Origin: Galerina marginata
Taxonomy: Eukaryota > Basidiomycota > Agaricomycetes > Agaricales > Galerinaceae
Direction of reading: 5' to 3'
Assembly: GCA_023014335.1 (NCBI GenBank)
Contig: JAECYW010000011.1
Location: 868,001 to 932,000, forward strand
DNA: 64,000 nucleotides
Position numbers and translations under genes: made by a program
The notes under the pieces: model-generated
The model's input: only the letters and a program-made list of their open reading frames with translations
Told to the model about the DNA's origin: nothing
The model's database searches: none
In this document: piece by piece, positions 47,154 through 64,000 of the stretch
Numbering within the stretch: position 1 is the first letter of the stretch
Layout: every line of letters starts with the position of its first letter

Positions 47154-48152
47154 CTAGCGATATTCCGACTTAAAATGCAGAGCCCAGTCCTTCCTACCCT
47201 GACGCACAATGTCTTCGACCACTTTCTGTTTAAGCCTCCCCGCCGTTACCCAGAAATCCTCTTCCCCACGTGCCCCCTTCTCCCAGTGATCAAGATGATT
47301 TGTGACCGATTTCAAAAACACGACACGGTGGTCCTTCTGCGCCGCCGCGACGTCGCCGCCGAGCACTTCATAATGCATATTGAACATGATGAGCAGCTCC
47401 AACGACGGGCAACCCTCTAGCACGTGGTCGATGAGCTGCTGGTTCACCGTGCCGGCTAGGGCGAGGTGAGTAAGCTTGGGGAGCAGGGTAAGCTGTCTCC
47501 ATTTCGACCATGAGGACGTGGCGTTGATGATTTCGAGGTGGGTGATGTGGTGGAAGAGCGGCTGGTCGAAGGGCATGCTCATGTCTGGGGCGTAGTTCTC
47601 GAAGAAGTATGACGGGTCGAAGGAGAGCCGCTGCAGGGGCAGGCGCTCGAGGATGGGCACGAGGTCGCTGCATTTTCCTTGAATGATCCACAACGCGAGG
47701 TTGGACACGTTGGGGCAGCATTCCAGGACGCGCTTGATCTCCTGGGCAGTGCGTTTTTGCAAGAGGACGTGCCTGACGTGAGGACCGTACTGCGTCAGAC
47801 GGGGTATGTCCAAGTCGGCAACGACATTCCCGATGGTATGGTCCTTTTCCGCTTGTCCTGGGATGTAGAGGGGTGGTACCACCCTGCCTTCCCCCGATCG
47901 CATGATGCGGTAAAGTTCGGGCTCATACCTAGACAATCCATAGGATCGATGAGAGTCGTAGATAAGCAAGATCAGGGACGATTACCAGACAGAAACAGTG
48001 ATCTACTCACCAGATACAAAACCGACAGGCAACCAGGATTACCTGGCGAATGCACTCCGGGAAGGCGCGTACTGCGATGTCAAAAATCTCCCGCTCGAGT
48101 TCTGCGGGCAGCCTAGAGATAAACACGGGGTCTGAAGTAGCCCTCATGTTCA
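47154..48152 (-). CDS. F-box-like protein
   Basis: The N-terminus reads MNMRATSDPVFISRLPAELE, REIFDIAVRAFPECIRQVIL, VACRFCIW. This is the degenerate F-box start common in agaricomycetes (LPAELEREIFDIA...). One intron at about 47929-48012 joins W to YEPELYRIMRSGEG in frame. The remainder contains leucine-rich strands (VSNLALWIIQGKCSDLVPIL, ERLPLQRLSFDPSYF, HITHLEIINATSSWSKWRQL, LLPKLTHLALAGTVNQQLID, GCPSLELLIMFNMHYEVL), ending HFKSEYR with its stop at 47154-47156. In this family the N-terminal motif is expected to bind Skp1 and the rest to select substrates. The protein is about 305 residues and intact. Confidence 0.75.
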
Positions 48153-49039
48153 TGCCGATGAGGGAAGTGGTGGTCGTTAAGATGAGCGTTTAGCATTTCT
48201 TATCCGGGGCTGAGGGCAGCTTGAAGAGTTGACAGTTGAAATTTGCAGGGTCGGTTAAAAATAGAACATCCGTGATCATGACCGGGGGTTGATTGTAAAA
48301 AATGTGAAACCAGAATGACATTCGTCGAGCTATCATAGGAAGATGCTCTTGAATAAAGATTGTTTAAACAAAGCAGCTGTTCTTATCAATGCAAATCCAC
48401 GACTGCTGGCCAGGTTGATGATTACAGAGAGCCAGCGGGGTTCATTCAAGAGAGTAAAACCACGACGATTGGAATCAAGCGAATGAATATGCCATAGATA
48501 ACCCAGAGAGCCAGATTTTGGGTTTGTAGACAGTGGCATAGCACTTCTGCGACATCTTCAACTGCGCGACCTTTCATTAAAAGCGAAAACATGCGGCGCG
48601 AACCGTTTTATGATATCGATGTTGGTTGTTTGTTTGCCTAGAGTGGGTTGGGGGAGAGCTCGCCGTCGCTAGGTCGATATAAAATGGGCTCGATCCTAGA
48701 AAAATTGGGTAGCATCGGTAAATATTATAGGGTGCAAAAAAAGCAAACGACCACTGATGAACCCGACGAACGACAAGCACTGGCAGCAGACGGACTGCAT
48801 GAAAGGTATTCCAAGGCGACACATTTGAAGATTTGGCGCTCAAGTTCGACGGGTAGGTCGAGGATTTTATGGCCGGCAGCCGCGAGGCCCAGTTATTCTC
48901 CTATGCATATGAACGGATGACAATCGACCGGTACATGTCAGTACACACCCTCGGTGCACTGGGCGGGATGAATCGACGGCAAGAGTGTGATCCACGTGAT
49001 GTGGGGACGGAAAAGGCCGATTTTCCTCGTCCCCGAGTT
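48153..49039. other. Intergenic stretch, no supported gene
   Basis: Between the F-box-like gene and the duplicated USP7 block, only motif-free short ORFs occur. Confidence 0.4.
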
Positions 49040-49576
49040 CTGTCCTTGGAAATACAAATTCTGTACCACTCGGTCACCGGTGCTTCATTCCTTTCTATAA
49101 ATCTCGAGTCCTGAACACCACGCAGAAATCAATTACTCTTACCAAATACAGACCTGAACTCGACCGCCAACGGTAGTCTTTTTCTTGTTGAATTTCGAAT
49201 TGGTCGATTCTCAGGTGTGTTTGCTTTCCTGTTTGGAAGTAAGTGTAAAATTACTCAATCTTTTGATCAAAGTTTCTGATACCCATCTGGCACTAGTGTC
49301 TTCTGACTGTGGCAGGTGTCGTAGATGTGCATTGTGATTGGGCTTGCATACGGTGGAATCTGGATGAGTACCATATGTGGTCCAGCCAAGGCGACTTAGA
49401 TCGTCAAATAAAAGGAGTCGCACGTTGCCGATTGTCGGCGCTGATGCCATATAACAAGGGCTACATACGTTATAACTGGCACCCTCTGTGCCTCGACTTG
49501 TTATCCTGAGTGCTTGAGTTCAGTCTGGATTGACTCTCGGTTTTTTTCTTCGACCTGTGATAGCAGTCTTACGACA
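49040..49576 (+). repeat. 5' flank of USP7-like copy A, duplicated upstream of copy B
   Basis: This flank matches 54585-54815 and then 59170-59421. Shared blocks include AATACAAATTC, ATCTCGAGTC, CCAACGGTAGTC, GTGTTTGCTTTCCTGTTTGG, GTAAAATTACTCAAT and GATGTGCATTGTGATTGGGC. It therefore marks the proximal part of a tandem duplication and shows the intact arrangement that copy B lost through insertion. Confidence 0.85.
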
Positions 49577-53884
<4,308 letters not shown>

Positions 53885-53886
53885 CC

Positions 53887-53954
53887 AAGCGCCAGGAGTC
53901 GGCAACCTGGTTCGTGATTTCGTTTTGAAACCGAACCGGGTACTCCTGGCGCTT
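53887..53954. repeat. Small palindromic insertion at the 3' end of copy A
   Basis: AAGCGCCAGGAGT at 53887 is inverted at 53942-53954, with additional pairing of GGTTCG and CGAACC inside. Copy B lacks about 130 bp in this place, between GAGGGC and GTTGATCCTCC. The insertion changes the copy A tail to YPISPLTGGGKVPR, where copy B has AGAHPPITMR. Confidence 0.75.
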
Positions 53955-54584
53955 CGTTTGATGCGAGGTTGAAGTTGATCCTCCTAACGAGTCACGACGT
54001 CAATTAAAATTCATCCATTGCCTCGGAATTGTATTTTCCCTTTGTTGGGTTTACATGAATTACTCTATGATGGTCTATATCTAGGTGCCAAGTCGCCTCG
54101 AGTAGCCGACTGTAACTGATCTATGGATTCCGAGAATTAAGATGGTTTTTTACGATACGACAACGTGATCATGGGGCGTCCTACTACATGAACAGCTCTT
54201 GTATTTTTCCGTTTAAGTTTACATAAATTACTCTATGGCCGTCTATATCTAGGTGCCAAATAGCCGATTATACGTCCCTGGATTTTTTTCCTTCATTTTT
54301 CTTCTCAAGAATCAAGTCCAATATGTCGCCGAAAGAAAAACACACACGCACAAAAATACATTGAGATTTGCGACATAAACAGTCCTTATTTTTAAAAAAC
54401 ACAAGATGTACAGTTTGGGGACTTAATCAATTTTTATAGAACTTAGAACAGCTAAGAAATTGAATGGAAGGACGGGAAAGCGCGCTCCTTGCCGTCTTTC
54501 ATTTGAAGTTCATTTCTTCGGCTGCTGTCAGCGGATGAGCTTACAAATACGTGGGAATGCTGACGAAACTTTGGGAGGACTGTG
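53955..54584. other. 3' flank of copy A and boundary between duplicated blocks
   Basis: The first about 250 bp match the 3' flank of copy B (GTTGATCCTCC, TACATGAATTACTCTAT, GACAACGTGATCATG). The remainder up to about 54585 is AT-rich spacer with no gene. Confidence 0.7.
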
Positions 54585-54815
54585 TACCCAGAAAATACAA
54601 ATTCAACCACTTGGAGTCGGCGCTTCATTCGTTTCCATGAATCTCGAGTCTTGAACACCGGTGACCGCGCAGAAATCTGCAGAAATCAACTTATCTGACC
54701 AAATGCAGACCTGAGCCCAACTGCCAACGGTAGTCAACTAGTCTTTTTCTTATTAAATTTCGAATTGGTTAATTCTCGGTGTGTTTGCTTTCCTTTGCTT
54801 TCCTGTTTGGTGTAA
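54585..54815 (+). repeat. Distal part of the copy B 5' flank, cut off by insertion
   Basis: This matches 49040-49240 upstream of copy A. It ends in TGTAA (54811-54815), which is repeated directly after the insertion (59171-59175), where the flank resumes. Confidence 0.85.
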
Positions 54816-54889
54816 CAAGCTTACGACCCGTCGCTACGCGCCGGGGTTCGCTTCGCTCACCCGGCTCTGCGCTACGGGTCTCCAGCTTG
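54816..54889. repeat. 5'-terminal hairpin of the element
   Basis: CAAGCT then GACCCGT at the left pairs with ACGGGTC then AGCTTG at the right, each with a 3-nt internal mismatch. The loop holds GGGTTCGCTTCGCTCACCC, itself able to fold. Unit 2 repeats this at 57019-57092 with small changes. Confidence 0.75.
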
Positions 54890-54999
54890 CCGGGGCTGCG
54901 CCCCTGGACCCCGCTCCGTCGGCGCTTCGCGCCTCCGTAGTGATTCTTTTCAAAATTCTGTACTAATTTTGTAGTGCATAAATTGAATTTGAGTAGACG

Positions 55000-55066
55000 A
55001 AAAAATGCAAGACAGAAGCAGGCAGTCTCGCTTCGCTCGCCTACCTGCTTCTGCCTTGCATTTTTT
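55000..55066. repeat. Hairpin H1 of the AGACAGAAGCAGG family
   Basis: AAAAAATGCAAG and CAGAAGCAGG pair with CCTGCTTCTG and CTTGCATTTTTT around a TCTCGCTTCGCTCGCC-type loop. This is the only complete copy in unit 1. Confidence 0.85.
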
Positions 55067-55259
55067 CTATTTCTTATTATAAGGTGGAAACACAGAATAA
55101 ATTTATGCCTCTCATTTTTTTGTATTCATAGGTATCCTTTGTGTATTCTTAGTCCCATAATTTAAATCTACACTATTATATGTTCAGTTCACTCATTTAA
55201 ATGTGTGCATGGTTTTAATAAATGTATATCATTCTACTTACAAACATTGATCTAATACA

Positions 55260-56790
55260 TTGATATATAATAGAGTGGGATGGGGTGAGCAGTGGCAGCA
55301 CAATCCCAACACTTAACATTATTCCCTACACCAGCGCAGTTGGTTTTCGCACTGATGTGGGGCTCCTCTCGTCATCTAGTGGTGTGCTCACATTCTAGTT
55401 GCATCTACATACCCCCAACACCCGCATGGTGGGTTCCTTGTCGATGTGGGGGTACTGGGCACAACGGCCGTCGTCGCTGAATGTAGGCAGGTGCGCCGTC
55501 TCGTCGCCTCCCCATAATCACCCCACACCTGCGGTGAGTTCCCGCTGACGTGGAGGTACTGGGCGCGTGGCGGTGGTCGTGGCAAGTGGGGGGGCATGGT
55601 TGCCGAGACGCTGACTGGGGCTGCATACCCTCCTCCACCGACACGGTTAGTTTCCGTGTTGATGTCGGGTGTGCGCTGTCTCGTCACCTCCTCGTACCCC
55701 CACACCAAAGTGGTGGGGTCCTCGTTGATGTGGGGGTACTGGGCGCGACGGCCGTCGCAGATGGTGGGGTCAACGTGACGTGGCGCGAAAGAGGGGCGCC
55801 CTGGGTCTGGAGTCGCTGAACGGCACTGCAAGGTGGTGCAGTGTGGGTCAGCTGAACGGCGGTGGTCGGTTTTGTTATTCACCTGGTGATCCCCCTTCCC
55901 CCTCCCTCCTGAAATCCCTTAATTGTCCCATGTCCAGCTGATATCCCTCATTGGAGGGGAGGGGCACAACGTGCCGGGCGTATTACCCCCTTGTCGCGTT
56001 TTCTTGCTGTGAGGTGGCAGCGAATGTGGGTCCTAAGGAGCTGGCCGGCGCTGTAATAGAGGGGGGTATTAGTTAGTTGCACGGCGGGCATCGTATTGGC
56101 GTCATACCTGGCATGGTTGTCATGACCTGGCATCAGAGCGGGGCGCGGCGGAATGCCTCGGCACTGACAACACTGCGGTGTCGGTTAGTTGAGGCGGTGA
56201 CTGGTGCTGCAAGGTGGTGGGGTGTGGGTCAGCTGCATGGCAGCGGCCATTTATGTTGCTCACCTGGTCATTACCCCTCCAAAATCCGAAAGTGAGGGGA
56301 GGGGCACAACATGCCGGGCGTATTCAGCCCCTCGTCGTGTGTTCTTGATGTGAGGTGGTAGTGAATGTGGGTCCTAAGAAGCTGGCCAACGCTGTAATGG
56401 GGAATGGTGTTAGTTAGTCTCATGGCAGGCATCGTTTTGGTGACATACCTGGGCGTGGTTGTCGTGAACTGGCGTCAGAGCGGGGCACGGCGGACTGCCG
56501 AGGCGCTGGACGATGCTGTGGTGTCGGTTAGTTGAGCAGCGGGGGTCGGGGTTTTTTTTTTTGACATACCTGGCTGTGGTTGTCGTGACGTGGTGCCAGA
56601 ACGGGGGGGCAACGCGGAATGCCCTGGCACTGTACGGTGCTGCGAGGTGGGTTAGCTGGACGGCAACGGTCGTTTTCGTGGCTCACCTGGTGATTCCCCT
56701 CCCTTATTTTCCTCCCATTTCCGGCCCACATCCCTCATTGGAGAGGAGGGGCGCTCGGAACAGTCCTGGGCGTCGTTTCGGTCATGTCAG
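55260..56790 (+). repeat. G/T-rich minisatellite block of unit 1
   Basis: The block consists of degenerate direct repeats. Recurring modules include GGTGGGTTCCTTGTCGATGT, GTGGGGGTACTGGGC, TTAGTTGCACGGCGGGCATC, CATACCTGG and GTGGGTCAGCTG. The plus strand is strongly G over C biased. Homologous but diverged sequence occurs at 57660-58960 in unit 2. Confidence 0.75.
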
Positions 56791-57201
56791 ATGAGGTTGG
56801 TGGCACGGCAGATGGACAGGGGACGTGTCTCGAAGGAGGGGAGGAATAGTGGTGGTGGTTGGAAGGAAGAAACTGACGCGACGCGGCGCCATCAACAAAT
56901 CTCGAACTGTGGGAACTTCCGGGAAGGCGGTTGAAGAGAGGGAAGATTGGTTCAAACTCAGCTTATTACATAAGTTCTTACGTAACATTTCTGGCCCGTC
57001 CTCTCTTAATATCTTTGACAAGCTTACGACCCGTCGCTACGCGCCGGGGTTCGCTTCGCTCACCCGGCTCTGCGCGACGGTTCTCCAGCTTGCCGGGGCT
57101 GCGCCCCTGGACCCTGCTCTGTCGGCGCTTCGCGCCTCCATAGTGATTCTGTTAAAATTCTGTACAAATTTTGTAAAGCATAAATTGAATTTGAGTAGAC
57201 G

Positions 57202-57268
57202 AAAAAATGCAAGACAGAAGCAGGCAGTCTCGCTCCGCTCGCCTACCTGCTTCTGCCTTGCATTTTTT
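57202..57268. repeat. Hairpin H2
   Basis: Same stem as H1 (ATGCAAG pairing with CTTGCAT). It differs by one base in the loop (CGCTCCGCTC). Confidence 0.85.
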
Positions 57269-57331
57269 CTGTTTCTTATTAGAGGCCACACAGTACCATA
57301 TAAAGTGGATAAAAATAATATTCAGTAAACG

Positions 57332-57398
57332 AAAAAATGGAAGACAGAAGCAGGCAGTCTCGCTTCGCTCGCCTACCTGCTTCTGCCTTGCATTTTTT
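57332..57398. repeat. Hairpin H3
   Basis: Same family. The left arm reads ATGGAAG while the right keeps CTTGCAT, giving one mismatch. Confidence 0.85.
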
Positions 57399-57444
57399 CT
57401 ATTTCTTATACTTATGTGAAAACACAGAATCAAATTTCAGTCAA

Positions 57445-57512
57445 CAAAAAAATGAGAGACAGAAGCAGGCAGTCTCGCTTCGCTCACATACCTGTTTCTG
57501 CCTCTCATTTCT
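57445..57512. repeat. Hairpin H4 with compensatory stem changes
   Basis: The left arm reads ATGAGAGACAG and the right arm CTGCCTCTCAT, so the changes from GCAAG to GAGAG are matched by changes from CTTGC to CTCTC. The right arm of this variant also survives in unit 1 near 55106. Confidence 0.85.
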
Positions 57513-59169
57513 TTGTATTCATAAGTATCTTTGTCTATTCTTAATCCCATAATTTAAACCCACACTGTTATATGTTCAATTCACTCACTTAAATGCATGC
57601 ATACTTTTAATGAATGTATATTATTCTACTTACAAACATTAATCTAATATATTGATATATGATAGAGTGGGATGGGGTGAGCAGTGGCAGCACAGTCCCA
57701 AACTTACCATTCCCTACACCGGCACGGTTGGTTTTCGCACCGATTGGGGCTCCGCTCGTCATCTGGTTCCGTGCTCACATTCTCGTTGCTTTTGCCTGCC
57801 AACACCCGCATGGTGGGTTCCTTGTCGATGTGGGGGTACTGGGCATGACGGCCGCAGTCATGGCAAATGGGGGGGCAGGTTGCCGAGACGCTGACTGGGG
57901 CTACATACCCCAACACCAACACAGTTGGTTTCCGTGTCGATGTCGGGTATACGCCGTCTCGTCACCTCTTCGTAACCCCACACCAACGTGGTGAGCTCCT
58001 CGTTGATGTAGCGGTACTCGGCGCGAGGGCCGTCGCAGATGGTGGGTGGGATCAACGTGACGTGGTACGAAAGAGGGGCGCCGTGGGGTCTGGAGTCGCT
58101 GGACGGCACTGCTAGGTGGTGCAGTGTGGGTCAGCTGTACGGCGCCGGTCGGTTTTGTTACTCACCTGGTGATCCCCCTCCCGAAATCCCTTGATTGTCC
58201 CATTCCCAGCTAATATTGGAGGGGAGGGGCACGACGTACCGGGTGTATTTACACCCTCGTCGCATGTTCTTGCTGTGAGGTGGCGGCGAATGTGGGCCAT
58301 AAGGAGCTGGCTCGCGCTGTAATAGGGGTGGGTGTTAGTTAGTTGCACGGCGGGCATCGTATTGGCGACATACCTGGATGTCGTCGTCGTGAGCTGGCGT
58401 CAGAGCGGGGAGCGGAGTGCTGCGGTGCTGCGATGTCGGTTAGTTGCACAGCGGGGGTTGTTTTCTCGACGTACCTGGTGATGTGGCCCCAGAGCAAGGG
58501 CAACGCGGAGCGCCGAGGGGCTGTAAGGTGCTGCGAGGCGGGTTAGTTGGACGGCAACGGTCGTTTTCGTGGTATTCACCCCCCCGTCGCGTGTTCTTGC
58601 GGCGACGTGGCAGCGAATGTGGGTCCTGAGGGGCTGGCCTACACTGCAATGGGGGGTGGTATTGGTTAGTTGCACGGCGGGTGTCATTTTGGGGACATAC
58701 CTGGGTGTGGCTATCGCGACGTGGCGTCAGAGAGGCGCGCGGTGAGTGCTGAAACGCTGTACAGTGCTGTGAGGTGGGTTAGCTGGACGGCGGCGATCGT
58801 TTTCGTGGCTCACCTGGTTATTCCCCCCCCCCAAATCCCTCATTTCCTCCCATTTCCGGCCCACATCCCTTATTGGAGGGGAGGGGCACTCGGAACAGCA
58901 CCGGGCTTCGTTTGGGCCATGTTGGTTGAGGCTGATGGTACGGCGGACAGACGGGGACGTGTCTCGAAGGAGGGGAGGAAAGGTGGTAGTGGTTGGAAGG
59001 AAGAAATTGACGCGAGGTGGCGCCATCAACAATCCTCGAACTGTGGGAACTTGCTGGGAAGCCGGGCCCGGTTGGGGCTCTAAAGAGAGGGCGGATTGAT
59101 TTGTCATCTATTACGTAAAATTATCATGTAAGCAAAAACACTGCTCTCTCTTAAATATAAGATCTTTGA

Positions 59170-59421
59170 TTGTAAAATTACTCAATATATTGATCAAGGT
59201 TTCTGATACACATCTGGCACAAGTGGTCGTCTGACTGTGGCAGGTGTCATAGATGTGCATTGTGATTGGGCTTGGATACAGTGGAATCTGGATGAGTACC
59301 ATATGTAGTCCAGCCAACTTTGCCAGATATTAGAAAACAAGGGCTTCGACTTGTTATCCTGAGTTCTTCAGTCCAGTCTGGATTCACTCTCTGTTTTATC
59401 TGTAACAGCAGTCTTACGACA
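59170..59421 (+). promoter_or_regulatory. Proximal 5' flank (putative promoter) of copy B
   Basis: These 250 bp are homologous to 49248-49576 upstream of copy A, including GATGTGCATTGTGATTGGGC, though with a deletion near 59325. They are all that remains of the ancestral flank between the inserted element and the ATG of copy B. Confidence 0.5.
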
Positions 59422-63704
<4,283 letters not shown>

Positions 63705-64000
63705 TCCTCCCAACGACGTCAATCAAGAGATTCGTCCATTGCCTTTGCCTCAGGATTGTATCTATCAACTAATTTGTATTTTTTCCGTTGACTTTACATG
63801 AATTACTCTATCGTTGTCTATATCTAGGTACCTCGTAGCCGATCTATGAAATCCAACAAGAATTAAGTCAAGGTTTTGTACAATATGACAACGTGATCAT
63901 GACGTGTCCTAGTTTATGAACAGCTCGGAAAACATGGGCGAAGTAGCTCCTCGAACTTGCAAACAACCACTCAAGAAAGAAGTGCTCATTTTGTAGCACC
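63705..64000. other. 3' flank of copy B
   Basis: This matches the 3' flank of copy A (GTTGATCCTCC, TACATGAATTACTCTAT, GACAACGTGATCATGA). It continues to the window edge with no further gene. Confidence 0.7.

Larger units (their letters stand above)
54816..57018 (+). mobile_element. Tandem unit 1 of an undescribed noncoding element
   Basis: The unit begins CAAGCTTACGACCCG and ends TTAATATCTTTGA, immediately followed by unit 2. Its start folds into a hairpin (54816-54889), followed by GC-rich mini-hairpins, then AT-rich DNA with one complete AGACAGAAGCAGGCAG hairpin and a right-arm remnant of another near 55106-55135. About 1.5 kb of G/T-rich minisatellite follows. No ORF resembles a transposase, integrase, reverse transcriptase or Rep/helicase. 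The unit is 2203 bp. Confidence 0.75.
57019..59169 (+). mobile_element. Tandem unit 2 of the same element
   Basis: The unit repeats unit 1 head to tail, starting CAAGCTTACGACCCG and ending ATAAGATCTTTGA just before TTGTAA. It carries three complete hairpins (57202-57268, 57332-57398, 57445-57512) where unit 1 has one. Its minisatellite part is shorter. No ORF of known type was found. There is no TGTAA copy at the junction between units, so the pair appears to have been inserted, or amplified, as one piece. Confidence 0.75.

Noticed and set aside
55388..55882. 164-codon minus-strand ORF inside the minisatellite
   Set aside because: It is repetitive translation of tandem repeats, with the same peptide pieces appearing in several frames.
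54816..57018. Element considered as a canonical Helitron
   Set aside because: It lacks the TC start and CTRR end and is flanked by a 5-bp repeat. Head-to-tail pairing alone is not enough to assign it.
54816..59169. Element considered as a pair of LTRs or a retrotransposon
   Set aside because: The 5-bp flanking repeat would fit, but the units lack TG...CA termini, a primer-binding site, a polypurine tract and any gag/pol similarity, and they abut with no internal region.

Overview
This window is nuclear DNA from a filamentous basidiomycete, most likely a mushroom-forming agaricomycete. Nearly every gene is cut by short (about 45-70 nt) GT-AG introns, and several encoded families are typical of or expanded in Agaricomycetes: DUF6535, DUF6533, SRPK-like kinases, large G-alpha proteins, F-box and MYND proteins, and GH128. 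I see no prokaryotic or viral genes and no CRISPR. All models were assembled by eye from ORFs, splice signals and family knowledge, so exact exon edges are provisional.

Layout. 0.1-2.7 kb (-): Hsp110/Sse1 chaperone. 3.3-5.9 kb (-): single-pass membrane glycoprotein. 7.6-10.5 kb (-): MFS sugar transporter. 13.2-16.5 kb (+): cytosolic Xaa-Pro aminopeptidase with a roughly 240-residue N-terminal extension. 17.2-18.5 kb (-): decayed SRPK-like kinase. 18.8-21.2 kb (-): ribosome-biogenesis GTPase NOG1. 22.2-24.4 kb (+): DUF6535 membrane protein. 25.2-26.6 kb (+): F-box protein. 26.7-29.0 kb (-): G-alpha subunit. 29.6-30.4 kb (-): unknown protein. 30.4-31.4 kb (-): secreted GH128 glucanase. 31.5-33.6 kb: repeats, including a fold-back element. 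34.1-35.2 kb (-): SNARE Use1. 36.1-37.3 kb (-): putative sensor-domain membrane protein. 38.4-40.2 kb (-): DUF6533 gene broken by a hAT-like MITE. 40.7-41.2 kb: partial duplicate of the 3' end of the gene at 43.8-44.7 kb. 41.5-43.3 kb (-): MYND zinc-finger protein. 43.8-44.7 kb (-): small secreted or membrane protein. 46.2 kb (-): tRNA-like sequence. 47.2-48.2 kb (-): F-box-like protein.

The most unusual part is 49-64 kb. Two tandem, same-strand copies of a USP7/Ubp15-type deubiquitinase gene occur at 49.6-53.9 and 59.4-63.7 kb. Both keep the MATH, USP and C-terminal USP7 regions in readable frames, but both have the catalytic Cys changed to Gly and the catalytic His changed to Gln. They look like maintained pseudo-deubiquitinases. 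About 250 bp upstream of the second copy, the flank is split by a 4.35-kb insertion made of two head-to-tail copies of a roughly 2.2-kb noncoding element. The insertion is bracketed by a 5-bp direct repeat (TGTAA). The element starts with a hairpin, carries small hairpins whose stems differ by compensatory changes, and contains G-rich minisatellite DNA.

Most genes are unrelated housekeeping or lineage-specific genes with no cluster logic. The real local stories are the pseudo-deubiquitinase pair with its element and the several independent MITE-type insertions.
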